Position numbers and translations under genes: made by a program. The notes beneath the pieces were generated by a model. That model worked only from the letters and a program-made list of their open reading frames with translations, did no database searches and was not told the DNA's origin. DNA of 64,000 bases from Methanobacteriota archaeon. GTDB lineage: Archaea > Thermoplasmatota > Poseidoniia > Poseidoniales > Thalassarchaeaceae. Shown here piece after piece: positions 9,723 to 19,084 of the stretch (position 1 is its first letter; every line of letters starts with the position of its first letter). The stretch covers positions 82,814 through 146,813 of the forward strand of contig JAERSV010000004.1 in assembly GCA_016845345.1 (NCBI GenBank), written 5' to 3'.

Positions 9723-9989
9723 GTGGGAGAATATCTCTTGGAAATTTGTAGTGGACGGGCCGCTTGGCAAGTTCAACCATCTTCCTCTGACCCAATTGAA
9801 ATGAATGAGGTTTCTGAGAAAATCATTGCATCAGGCTGGGAATGCACACTTAGAAATCGATTATGTTACACCTTTTCTGGTTCAGTCAACTTGACACTTT
9901 TTCCAAGTGGCAAGTTATTGATAAAAACTGCAAATCAGCAAATTGCTGATGAAATCGCCGAAAAACATGTTGAATCTTGGCTAACTTGA
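9723..9989 (+). CDS. Conserved small protein of unknown function
   Basis: Tightly packed, same-strand 88-aa ORF between coding neighbours. Confidence 0.6.
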   Translation: MGEYLLEICSGRAAWQVQPSSSDPIEMNEVSEKIIASGWECTLRNRLCYTFSGSVNLTLFPSGKLLIKTANQQIADEIAEKHVESWLT

Positions 9990-10020
9990 GTTCGGGTTTG
10001 ACGGTTTGTTTGAAGAGGGG

Positions 10021-10659
10021 ATGCCACGACGCTCTCCTGTTATGAGCGGCGATGACTCACATTGGCAAGCCTTGGTTGACAGGGTTAATCACGGTCAACC
10101 CATTGTTTATCCAACCCCAAATTTACCTGCACTGGGTTGTAAACCTACTCCAGATGCTCTGGATGAATTATTCAGATTAAAGCAGAGAGGAAATGATATG
10201 GTTGTATCTCTAGCCGTGGCTGATTTAGAACAAGCAAGTGAAATTGTTGAGATACCAAAACAAGCGCGAAAATTGTTTGAGGATTTCCCTCCATCAACAT
10301 TGACCCTAATCCTTCCCGCACTCAAAACTCTTGACAAGAGAGTTGGGGGGGATTCCATTGCTATTCGTATCATTACAACAGGAATTTGTGGAAAACTTCT
10401 CAGAGAAGTTGGACCACTTACAGCAACTAGTGCAAACCTTAGTGGGGTGAAACCTGTGGCAGATTGTCAAAAATCTGCTGAGGCATTAGGGATGGGTCCG
10501 ACAGAATACATTGCTGGAACTTGTTCAAATGAACCACCCACTACGTTGATACGGTGTGATGACTACGCCACCCTCATATCGGGTGAGCAATTACAGGTTC
10601 TCAGAGAGGGTATCATAAGTAAAAAGGAGGTGAAATCGTGGTCAATGAAGAAGATTTGA
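10021..10659 (+). CDS. YrdC/Sua5-like (threonylcarbamoyl-AMP synthase family) protein
   Basis: IVYPTPNLPALGCKPTPDALDELFRLKQRG...STLTLILPA...IAIRI...LREVGPLTATSANLSG. Confidence 0.82.
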   Translation: MPRRSPVMSGDDSHWQALVDRVNHGQPIVYPTPNLPALGCKPTPDALDELFRLKQRGNDMVVSLAVADLEQASEIVEIPKQARKLFEDFPPSTLTLILPALKTLDKRVGGDSIAIRIITTGICGKLLREVGPLTATSANLSGVKPVADCQKSAEALGMGPTEYIAGTCSNEPPTTLIRCDDYATLISGEQLQVLREGIISKKEVKSWSMKKI

Positions 10660-11651
10660 AAATCTGGCGTGATGCTGGACATGTTGCTCGCAGAGCATTA
10701 GAATCCATCAAGGATGAAATCAAACCTGGAGCAAGTTGGAATGATGTCATTGAATCTGCTGAACGCTATATTCGCCGCCATGGAGGTAAGGCTGCATTCC
10801 CAACAACAATTGCAGTGAATGACATCGCTGCCCATTACACAACCGACCACAATGAAAGTGATCCACCTGGTTGGGAAAAGGATATGGTGTTCAAAAAAGG
10901 AGATTTGGTTAAACTAGATATTGGTGTCCATGTGAAAGGGGCTATTGGAGATAATGCCCTAACACTAGAGGTAGGTAATAGTAACAAACACACTGATCAA
11001 ATAAAGGCTTCAATAGAGGCTAGGGGTGCATCGATCGAGAAGATGCACCCCGGTACTCCATGGCATGAAGTGGGCGCTGCTGCTGAACAGGCTCAAACCG
11101 ATGCGGGTTTTGCACCAATCAGTAATCTCTGTGGTCATCAACTTGAAACTTTCAATTTACACGCAGGAACTTCGGTTCCTTCGTATGCTTGTGGGCCTGA
11201 TAACCCATCCTTCAAGGGTGAAGTCACGGAAGGTGGAATTTTTGCAGTTGAGCCTTTCAACACCACAGGTGCACAGGGATTAATAGAAAATGTCCCACCG
11301 AGGAATTCGAGCAATATTTGGAGAATAACAGGTGATATCTCGGTAAAGAAGGCTTTGGCAAAAAACAAGTTAAAGCCGTTAGGCGCTACAATGGCAAGAT
11401 ATCTTGAAGAACGATATCACCAGTTACCATTTGCAGAAAGATGGGCATTCCCTCTGCTGAAAAAACCATTCCCAAATGAGGATGAAGAAAGCCTACAAAG
11501 TAAATGGGATGCTTTGACAAAGAAATTAATCAACATTCGTTTCCTTGAAACATACCACATGCTAAAGTGTGTGGATGGGGGATTGATTAGTCAATACGAA
11601 CACACCGTTTGGATCGCGCCTGGAGGCGCTGAAATTCTCACAATCGAATAA
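10638..11651 (+). CDS. map: Type II methionine aminopeptidase
   Basis: GTG start with strong SD (aaaaaggaggtg). AAHYTTDHNE, GDLVKLDIGVHVKGAIGDNALT, GHQLE, AVEPFNTTG, QYEHTVWI. Confidence 0.92.
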   Translation: MVNEEDLKIWRDAGHVARRALESIKDEIKPGASWNDVIESAERYIRRHGGKAAFPTTIAVNDIAAHYTTDHNESDPPGWEKDMVFKKGDLVKLDIGVHVKGAIGDNALTLEVGNSNKHTDQIKASIEARGASIEKMHPGTPWHEVGAAAEQAQTDAGFAPISNLCGHQLETFNLHAGTSVPSYACGPDNPSFKGEVTEGGIFAVEPFNTTGAQGLIENVPPRNSSNIWRITGDISVKKALAKNKLKPLGATMARYLEERYHQLPFAERWAFPLLKKPFPNEDEESLQSKWDALTKKLINIRFLETYHMLKCVDGGLISQYEHTVWIAPGGAEILTIE

Positions 11652-12061
11652 AAAAAATGGTCTTAATAACAGCCTCACAAAGGCGAAATTGGAGTATCTG
11701 CAATTGAAAACGATTTTATGCCATCACTGTAAGGGCTATTGTGAACAGGGCCGTTGAGTGTTCTTCGTCGAGTGTGCATCCCATCCCCTCTACGTATACC
11801 TCTCTCCCTGTTCACCTTTCTTTTTTGATAGATAGGCTGAGCCATCAATCGTGGTAAAATCCTGCTGAATTGCTATTAGGAGTAAATCATCTGAAGGTGG
11901 TATTCTACAAAATATTTGTACTAGTGCGATGATGTTATATTTTCTGACACGATACTCTAAATACACATCAAATATTAGACCAGTGTTGCGTTTAGGAATG
12001 GATGTATTGTGATTCAATCCGGCAGTTACCTTAATATCAATAGGCATCATAGGCGGAAGCA

Positions 12062-12074
12062 CCCCCGCTGGGGG
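12062..12074 (+). promoter_or_regulatory. Short perfect inverted repeat (CCCCC-GCT-GGGGG) in the presumed pilin 5' leader
   Basis: acccccgctgggggaatgaggactaaaaATG; hairpin ends 14 nt before the ATG at 12089, with a gagg SD-like element after it. Confidence 0.4.
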
Positions 12075-12088
12075 AATGAGGACTAAAA

Positions 12089-12586
12089 ATGATGAAGAAC
12101 GAGAAGAATGAGCAGGCAGTCAGCCCGGTTATCGCAACCATCCTAATGGTAGCAATCACCGTCGTGTTGGCCGGAGTACTGTACGTGTGGGCAAACAGCC
12201 TAGCAAGTGAGGGCACAGACACCTCAGCTAGCACACTGAACACATACACAGCAGATGACGCAGATGATGACGCAAACGATGCAGCTGGCGGAGCAGACAC
12301 ACTGATCCGCATGCAGATGACTGGCAAGGATGACCTAGCATGGTCATTCGTAAAGGTCACACTGAGTGTGGGTGACAACATCTACACATGCAGCGTAACA
12401 GCAGGCGATGACTGCACTATCAGCCAATCCGCTGGTAGCAACGACAACGCATGGGAACCTGGGGAGTACATCTTCCTAAGTGAAGGCACAGCAGAAATCT
12501 GCAGTGCACAAGGCTGTGACGTCGGTATCTCCGTAACAAACGGTGGCCACACAGTTGCTGGTGACACAAGCCAGACTGTCAACTGA
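12089..12586 (+). CDS. Archaeal type IV pilin/archaellin-like protein
   Basis: Class III signal peptide and H-domain: MMKNEKNEQAVSPVIATILMVAITVVLAGVLYVWANSLA. Confidence 0.85.
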   Translation: MMKNEKNEQAVSPVIATILMVAITVVLAGVLYVWANSLASEGTDTSASTLNTYTADDADDDANDAAGGADTLIRMQMTGKDDLAWSFVKVTLSVGDNIYTCSVTAGDDCTISQSAGSNDNAWEPGEYIFLSEGTAEICSAQGCDVGISVTNGGHTVAGDTSQTVN

Positions 12587-12631
12587 GCGCTGAAAAGCTG
12601 TTCACGTAGATAACACAAGTAATGCAAACAC

Positions 12632-12681
12632 GGTCCTCGTTGGGTCGCCTTCGGGCGGCTCAACGGGGGCCATTTTTTTTT
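12632..12681 (+). terminator. Intrinsic-style terminator: 18-bp stem, UUCG loop, T9 run
   Basis: ggtcctcgttgggtcgcc-ttcg-ggcggctcaacgggggcc-a-ttttttttt. All 18 positions pair in the + strand RNA when G-U pairs are allowed. Confidence 0.88.
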
Positions 12682-12759
12682 GTAAAAATTTCACAACCAA
12701 GTGAATTAATCCTGTATTCTAAATTCTCGAATCATTGGATTTTGCATTCGCTCAATGAC

Positions 12760-14022
12760 TCACTGTAATTGGTCATAACGATTAATTGATTCTCGAATCT
12801 CTTGAATAGGTCTCCAAATATGGGACTTCAAACGAAGTACGATTCTCAGGTGCACCCACACTAGTATAGCCATTGAATGTACAAATGACGTTAATGCATT
12901 CATCGGCCGTAGGTGCTTTGTCCTTAGAACAAGAACACAAAACGGAGGGGTGAGTAATACAAGGAACAAAGACAAATTTAGTAACGCAACACTGAGAGTA
13001 AACAAATTCCATTGTTGTAATTCCAGCGCCACAGACAATAAGACACCAACACCACAGGCAAGAGATGCAATGACTAAGGCTGGCATTTTGATATGTATAT
13101 AAAACAGGGTTCGCATGGTCATCCGCATCGGTGCCCCCATCTTCTTTGAAAACATCAAATCTGAATTGCGCCAAAGGTGTCGCACGAGCCCTTGGGCTCG
13201 CCGCATCCTTTGGCTGTGAATTGCTGATAACGACCTTGGCACGGCTTCAAAGAAGTGGAGGTCAGGGTCATGAATTGCTCTCAAGCCTTGGCGACGTGCT
13301 TCAACTGCTAGTTGAGAATCATCGGCATTGGAATCCGCCACAACACCTGCGTTGATTGCACTACGACTGTAAGCGGCTAAAGACCCTTCAAAAATTGGTG
13401 TTGAATCTAAGCGGCTTTCCGCTTCTCTCGCCCGATTATAGTATGAACGATATGCATTTGAACCCAACATTGGTTTACCATTTTCATCTATTGGTTGCTG
13501 TTGTCCACAAACCGCGCCAATTTCTGGATTCAAAAACCAACGCCCAATTCTCTCCAAAGAATTCACCTCTAAACGTGAATCTGCATCAGTGAGAACTACC
13601 ACTTCGCTATCAGCATGGGATTCAGCCAAACCCAAATTGACTGCCGCAGATTTACCTGCAACACTAGTTGTTGAGAGTAGCCGAACGAGTGGGCCAAATT
13701 CTGGAGCATTGGAAATCCAATCTTCTACGACTTGCATGGTCTGGTCGGATGAGCCAGTATCGATTACCAAAACCTCAAGTGACTCTCTTGGATAATGTTT
13801 GAGTGCCAAATCGGACAATTTTCCTGCAATAACCAACTCTTCATCTCGCACACAGATTATCACGGTCATTCGTGGTAGTGGTTCACTACTTGCCTCCGGA
13901 AAAGTTGGAAAGGGGTGTTTTTTCAACCATTTACGGTTAAACCAATCCTGTAAAAGTAAGGGTAAAACTGCGATTGAACCAAGGCCAATTTCTGCAAAAA
14001 TCAGCCATTCAGTTGGTGTCAT
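12760..14022 (-). CDS. Membrane-associated family 2 glycosyltransferase
   Basis: MTVIICVRDEELVIAGKLSDL, VLVIDTGSSDQTMQVVEDW, VVLTDADSRLE, QRMRRAQGL, C-terminal hydrophobic segments. Confidence 0.88.
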   Translation of the reverse strand: MTPTEWLIFAEIGLGSIAVLPLLLQDWFNRKWLKKHPFPTFPEASSEPLPRMTVIICVRDEELVIAGKLSDLALKHYPRESLEVLVIDTGSSDQTMQVVEDWISNAPEFGPLVRLLSTTSVAGKSAAVNLGLAESHADSEVVVLTDADSRLEVNSLERIGRWFLNPEIGAVCGQQQPIDENGKPMLGSNAYRSYYNRAREAESRLDSTPIFEGSLAAYSRSAINAGVVADSNADDSQLAVEARRQGLRAIHDPDLHFFEAVPRSLSAIHSQRMRRAQGLVRHLWRNSDLMFSKKMGAPMRMTMRTLFYIHIKMPALVIASLACGVGVLLSVALELQQWNLFTLSVALLNLSLFLVLLTPPFCVLVLRTKHLRPMNALTSFVHSMAILVWVHLRIVLRLKSHIWRPIQEIRESINRYDQLQ

Positions 14023-15053
14023 TCAGACGACTCCTGAATTGAATTTTGATAAAGTTCTGCCCACTGTTTACCTAGCATTTCTGGCGTCTGCTGAGTGACA
14101 GACTCGGGGCCAGCAGATGACATTTTTTCCCAGTAATCAGAATCATTGAGCACCTTCTCTATTGTGTTGGCCCAATCATTAGAGTCTAAGTTTTCAACAA
14201 TGATTCCACCGTCTCCTAAAATTCCTTGACAAGAAGGGGAGGCCATTACGGGTAAGCCGCATGAAAGGGCCTCCATAGCCGCCACGGGCATACCCTCGTA
14301 ATCAGACGGAATCAACAACAAACCAGCGGTTGTTAGTAACTCATCCTTCTGCTCACCAGTCAACCATCCTCGAGCATGTATTCCTTGCTCTGGACCCAAA
14401 TCCCCTACCCACTTATGACTGGGTGAAACTCCTGAAAGGTGAAGATGTACGTCATGACCACGGGTTCGCAATTCTTGTGTGACTTTGATTGCCAATCGAT
14501 GGCCTTTGATAGGTGATGGTCGAGCGAGTAAAATCATCAATTTAGGGTCTCGATTAGATGTTTCAATCATCCTAATTGGTGGTGCGGGAGAGCCGATAAC
14601 CTGTAATTTTTCCAAGCCTATTTCCTTTTTATGACGTGGAGTTAGAGCAACGGGTGTAACTAATTGATGGGATGTAATCTTAAAAAAATCAGTTCTAACC
14701 GAATTTGAATTAAGCAGAAATGAGTTGAAATTTCCTGCATGAATTTGTAAAATGACAGGTACCTTTGCCTGAATACACATTTTAACTGCTCTAATCTTTC
14801 TCCACCACGAATAACTGGTAGCCGTATGAATATGAATGACGTCTGGGGGATTATTTTTGAGTCTTAATTTCAATTCTCTTTTAGCAGTGCGCCATGCATT
14901 GATTTTTGCTAACACTGAACCATCAACATGTGTGTTAATTGATTCTGTAGTCCAATCTACTGGTGGATGCTTGAGATGGTGCCTGATTGTTGCCTGCATA
15001 CCACCCCGGCTTTCTACCGGCCCGACATGTAAGACTCGCTTCAACCCAGCCAC
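14019..15053 (-). CDS. Family 4 glycosyltransferase
   Basis: LKRVLHVGPVESRGGMQATIRHHL...VIHIHTATSYSWWRK...LLARPSPIKGH...LLLIPSDYEGMPVAAMEALSCGLPVMAS. GTG 15053 preferred over the 15167 ORF start because the longer frame overlaps the divergent gene. Confidence 0.88.
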   Translation of the reverse strand: MAGLKRVLHVGPVESRGGMQATIRHHLKHPPVDWTTESINTHVDGSVLAKINAWRTAKRELKLRLKNNPPDVIHIHTATSYSWWRKIRAVKMCIQAKVPVILQIHAGNFNSFLLNSNSVRTDFFKITSHQLVTPVALTPRHKKEIGLEKLQVIGSPAPPIRMIETSNRDPKLMILLARPSPIKGHRLAIKVTQELRTRGHDVHLHLSGVSPSHKWVGDLGPEQGIHARGWLTGEQKDELLTTAGLLLIPSDYEGMPVAAMEALSCGLPVMASPSCQGILGDGGIIVENLDSNDWANTIEKVLNDSDYWEKMSSAGPESVTQQTPEMLGKQWAELYQNSIQESSE

Positions 15054-15107
15054 CTTTAGTGCGGGGGAGATGGAGCAACGATATAGGAGTCGGCATTTCG
15101 GGTAATC

Positions 15108-16250
15108 GTGAATCTTCTTTGGGTGACAGCAAAGCGGCTCGGTGAAGACCTCGCCAGCACCACGCAATTAGCGGTCACAAACTCGTTGGCAAAAAGGGGA
15201 TGGGACGTCACAATCGTTGCACCAAAAGGTAGTGCGCCTCAGCAAAGTAATGTTTCAAGTGAATTGGATGCAGACGAAAATAGTTCTAAACCGACCTTTT
15301 TCGAAGTCAAAAGATCTCGTAAACCTGGATTAGGTTGGCTGACCTTTGGCCGTCATTTGAAGAAAATGTTGCCAAATGTGGTGAAAGGAGGAAGTTTTGA
15401 TGTTGCATTAGTGGAATGGCAAGCAGTTGCAGGTTCACATAAGGCACTGACGAAGTTCAAAATCCCGTGGCTAATTGTTGATAGAAGCCCACCGGTTTTC
15501 CGTTCCCTTGCTGGACAACTCCAATGGTTTGAGTACCGCCGCGCATACAAATTAGCCAGCAAAAATGGCGTCGCTGGTTCGGTACCAAAATCACAAGCAT
15601 TAGCAGATTGGAATCGCCAGCATAAACGAATTATTGAACCTGTTAGCATTCTAGAAGCAGGAGTTGATGTATCAAGATTCAATCCTTCAAATTTTACTGG
15701 AAAACCGTCAATAATTTACCACGGCCAACTCGATAAAGAAAGGAATATAATGCAATTAGTAGATATTGGCTCACTCATTGCAGAGAGAGGAATTGATTTC
15801 AAAATGAGAATTGCTGGCGCGGGGAATTGTTTAAGAGAACTACAGAAGACAGCCACTGAACATGAATGGTTGGAGGTTTTAGGCCCAATACCCTCAGACC
15901 AAATACCCCTGTTTCTTTCGTCGGGCCATGTCGCTCTCTTCCCCCTCCCTGATGGTGAAAATTGGCGTTTAGCAAGTCCTCTAAAAGTGCGTGAATGGGC
16001 CGCAGCGGGTTTACCTATGGTTCTTTCAAATATCACTCCGCACAAATCAATCGGAGATAGAAATTGGGTCAAACTTGTTGAGCATGATGCAACATCAGAT
16101 GAATGGGCAAATCAGGTTGAAGAATTGCTGAATTCGGACCTTAAAAAGTTGGGTGCAGAGGCAAGATCAGATGCTGAAACCGAGTTTGATTGGGATATAA
16201 CGACCAGAGAACTCGTCCTGAAAATTATCGAACTTGGGGGAGCAAAATGA
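15108..16250 (+). CDS. Family 4 glycosyltransferase
   Basis: MNLLWVTAKRLGEDLASTTQLAVTNSLAKRGWDVTIVAPKG...IIYHGQLDKERNIMQLVDIGSLI...VALFPLPDGENWRLASPLKVREWAAAGLPMVLS. GTG start. Confidence 0.87.
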   Translation: MNLLWVTAKRLGEDLASTTQLAVTNSLAKRGWDVTIVAPKGSAPQQSNVSSELDADENSSKPTFFEVKRSRKPGLGWLTFGRHLKKMLPNVVKGGSFDVALVEWQAVAGSHKALTKFKIPWLIVDRSPPVFRSLAGQLQWFEYRRAYKLASKNGVAGSVPKSQALADWNRQHKRIIEPVSILEAGVDVSRFNPSNFTGKPSIIYHGQLDKERNIMQLVDIGSLIAERGIDFKMRIAGAGNCLRELQKTATEHEWLEVLGPIPSDQIPLFLSSGHVALFPLPDGENWRLASPLKVREWAAAGLPMVLSNITPHKSIGDRNWVKLVEHDATSDEWANQVEELLNSDLKKLGAEARSDAETEFDWDITTRELVLKIIELGGAK

Positions 16251-16269
16251 CTGAGCTTTGGTGGTTAAA

Positions 16270-17607
16270 ATGACCGTGCAAGAAAGTGAGGGAGTCACCC
16301 CAAAAGTAGGAGAGACTCGGCGCAAAGTTGTGCCACAAAGAGACACACTTTGGCTCTCTGGAGCAGATGCGGTTAACCTCGTGTTTGGAGTCATAATTCA
16401 CGTAGTTTTGACTCGCGCTTTACTCAGTGATGATTATGGAACATTCGTGTTACTGCTCGACTTTTTCCATGTCTGTGTGATACTGGTGGACCTCGGACTT
16501 CCCACACTCATCGCCCGCGATGGTGGCAGGCTAGGCAACCGACTTCCTTCCTTTGTCAAGCGGATTGGAAGGGTGCAAGTGATGCCGGCGCTCGGATTTA
16601 TTGTGCTGATTCACATCTCTGCATTCGCCTTGATATCCAAGGTCGAAACCGACTGGCTGAGTGCATCGGTTCTGTTGTTGATGAGTGCGTGCATTCAGGT
16701 ATTCACCTACTCCTTCCGCGCCGGACTCAGGTCAATGGGTGAGGCGCGGGCCGAGGCGTTCGTGCGCATCGTAGACCGTGGTGTAGTCGCGGTGTTGATG
16801 TTGTTCTGGGCCGACGGCCTTGTTGATTTCAGTGTAGCAACTGTTGCGGGTCCACTGCTCTCCTTCGCGTTGGCGATTGGCTACCTACAATTCATCCTCG
16901 CCCCCAAACTCGGAGACCCCGATGAGAATTCACCTGAGACGGCAGAAATGGAAAGCAAGGAATTGGTCAAATCCGGCCTCCCATTCCTGATTGCTGGTGC
17001 GGCGCTCGTAGTCAATGTCCGAATCGAGAAGCTGTTACTGGGGGTGTTCGCGACTCCGGCTGACATCGCGGTTTTTCAGATTGCATGGCTTGGCTTCATC
17101 GCCGGCTACGGACCTATTCTCTCTTTGAGAGCGGTACTTCTCTCATGGTTTGGTGAGGTTCGAGACGACTACGAAAAGTTGGTGCACCGCTACAAAAGGG
17201 CGTTTTTCGCAACCGCGATTCTCGCACCTGTTGGAGCCGGAATCGGACTGTTGATGGGACCGTTTGCATTTGAGGCCTTGTTCCCAGAGTATACTGAAGT
17301 TGTCGAAAAGCCGTTCCTCGGATTATTGTTGGCGTGGCTATTCCACACGATGGCGAGTCCCTCGCTGTCCCTCATTCAGGCAGGAAAGAAGCCATGGAAT
17401 TATACCCGAATACTCTGGCTAGGAATCCTAGTCAGCACTGTCACCTGCGTTATACTGATTCCCACCCAGCCAAGTGCAGTGATTGGTGCTACAGCCGCAG
17501 CAGTTTGTGGTGCGTTGACAGTCTTCGCATTCGCCTTCACTGGAATCGGATTGGCAGGTATCGAACCGCCTGAAAACACAAAGGAATCAACCACTTCAAC
17601 CGATTGA
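16270..17607 (+). CDS. Polysaccharide flippase (Wzx/MATE-like multi-TM exporter)
   Basis: Multiple TM segments; NLVFGVIIHVVLTRALLSDDYGTFVLLLDFFHVCVILVDLGLPTLIAR is typical of the N-terminus of this superfamily. Adjacent to glycosyltransferases. Confidence 0.82.
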   Translation: MTVQESEGVTPKVGETRRKVVPQRDTLWLSGADAVNLVFGVIIHVVLTRALLSDDYGTFVLLLDFFHVCVILVDLGLPTLIARDGGRLGNRLPSFVKRIGRVQVMPALGFIVLIHISAFALISKVETDWLSASVLLLMSACIQVFTYSFRAGLRSMGEARAEAFVRIVDRGVVAVLMLFWADGLVDFSVATVAGPLLSFALAIGYLQFILAPKLGDPDENSPETAEMESKELVKSGLPFLIAGAALVVNVRIEKLLLGVFATPADIAVFQIAWLGFIAGYGPILSLRAVLLSWFGEVRDDYEKLVHRYKRAFFATAILAPVGAGIGLLMGPFAFEALFPEYTEVVEKPFLGLLLAWLFHTMASPSLSLIQAGKKPWNYTRILWLGILVSTVTCVILIPTQPSAVIGATAAAVCGALTVFAFAFTGIGLAGIEPPENTKESTTSTD

Positions 17608-17661
17608 AGCAATTCTCTCTTTTTCCTTTGAGTTCCTAAGATTTTGTGCTGGAAAAATGAG

Positions 17662-17985
17662 TCAAGCGCCTTCTGAAATCATTTCTTGAAGTTCACCTGA
17701 TTCAAACATTTCTAATGCAATATCTGATCCACCAATAAGTTCGCCATCAATGAAGCATTGTGGCATCGTTGGCCAATCTGACCATTCGCAAACTGATGGA
17801 ATTGCTCTTGGGTCGGCTAAGATATTGACTGATACGAATGGCACCTCCAACTGTTGATACACCATTGCGGCGCGGGCAGAAAATCCGCATTGTGGTTGTT
17901 CTGGCGTTCCTTTCATGAAGAGAACTAATCTGTTCCCGTCCACAATTTCCTGTAATTCATCTGCTGTCCAATTAAATTCTGTCAT
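17662..17985 (-). CDS. Monothiol glutaredoxin (Grx4/GrxD type)
   Basis: LFMKGTPEQPQCGFSARA (CGFS active site), WPTMPQCFIDGELIGGSDI. Confidence 0.94.
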   Translation of the reverse strand: MTEFNWTADELQEIVDGNRLVLFMKGTPEQPQCGFSARAAMVYQQLEVPFVSVNILADPRAIPSVCEWSDWPTMPQCFIDGELIGGSDIALEMFESGELQEMISEGA

Positions 17986-17987
17986 TT

Positions 17988-18320
17988 TTATTCCTCCTTG
18001 TTTGTTCGTCGAACTTGTAAGCCGACGAATTTCGTTCTCTTTGCCTCATGAGGTGAAAATGGTTCATCACCACTACTCTTTTCCGCCTCTTCAGGGGTCT
18101 GGCATTTAACATCAAGAGCGTGTACATAATTAGTCTGGATGTGCGGTTTAAAGTGCTGGATGACCGGCTTCTGCCGCTTGAATGATCTCACACCCTCAAA
18201 TCCAATATCGACAATTCGTACAAACCAATGGTCACCACCTCCTGTGGTATCAGTGGCTTCAACATCTGCGTTTGGATAGACCTCTTTGACCTGTTCAACC
18301 ATCCACTCGGCGGTAGGCAT
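17988..18320 (-). CDS. BolA-family protein
   Basis: YPNADVEATDTTGGGDHWFVRIVDIGFEGVRSFKRQKPVIQHFKPHIQTNYVHALDVKCQTPEE; immediately upstream of the CGFS glutaredoxin. Confidence 0.85.
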   Translation of the reverse strand: MPTAEWMVEQVKEVYPNADVEATDTTGGGDHWFVRIVDIGFEGVRSFKRQKPVIQHFKPHIQTNYVHALDVKCQTPEEAEKSSGDEPFSPHEAKRTKFVGLQVRRTNKEE

Positions 18321-18379
18321 TGATTCATTGGCCGCGTTAGACCATTTTCAACCCTCGTGTTGAGGACGCTTGCACTAAC

Positions 18380-19084
18380 CTAGAGAGCTGAATTGATTTC
18401 TGCAAGGTTTTCAGCGATTGTTCCGCTATCATTAATGAGGCCTGAACCAACTACTGCGGCCTCAATACCCCAGTCTGCAACCTCTGCAATATTGTGCGCT
18501 TTGATACCACCATCAATCATCAATTTTGTTGATCTACCCCCTTGGGATATTTGCGCATCTACTGCTGCTCTAAGAGCCCGTACCTTATCTTCTACTTCTG
18601 GCATGAAAGATTGGCCTCCCTTTCCAGGAACCACAGACATGACTAGCACTAGGTCAAGATCTGGGAGCATTGGAAGAACATCATCAAGAGTTGTGGCAGG
18701 ATTTAGAACTAAGCCTGCCTGACAGCCTGCATCGTGCAAATTTGTGATTAGTTTTGGAAAATCATCAACCGCTTCAACATGAGCAATCACAAGGTCGACT
18801 CCAGCCTCAACATATTGCATCCAAGTATCAGCCGCATTGGTTACCATTAGATGGCAATCGAGGAATATATCGCTACCAACTCGCTTCCTAATGGATGAAA
18901 TTAATGCGGGACCAAAAGTGATGGTTTTGTTGATTACCCAATTACCATCCATCACATCAAGATGAATCCATTCGATTCCTGCTGCGACAGCGTCATCAAC
19001 CACTTTTCCTAAATTACAATAATCAGCGGTCAAAATACTTGGACAGACAATCACAACCTTCCCCTCATTCCACCCGAGAGGCAA
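18380..19084 (-). CDS. rpe: Ribulose-phosphate 3-epimerase
   Basis: CPSILTADYCNLGK, IHLDVMDGNWVINKTITFGP, DCHLMV, VMSVVPGKGGQSFMPE, IDGGIKAHNI. True start may be up to about 33 nt inside the ORF. Confidence 0.92.
   Translation of the reverse strand: MPLGWNEGKVVIVCPSILTADYCNLGKVVDDAVAAGIEWIHLDVMDGNWVINKTITFGPALISSIRKRVGSDIFLDCHLMVTNAADTWMQYVEAGVDLVIAHVEAVDDFPKLITNLHDAGCQAGLVLNPATTLDDVLPMLPDLDLVLVMSVVPGKGGQSFMPEVEDKVRALRAAVDAQISQGGRSTKLMIDGGIKAHNIAEVADWGIEAAVVGSGLINDSGTIAENLAEINSAL

Noticed and set aside
11790-12062. 90-aa minus-strand ORF in the pilin upstream gap
   Set aside because: No recognisable motif and it occupies the probable pilin promoter region; could not be supported as coding.
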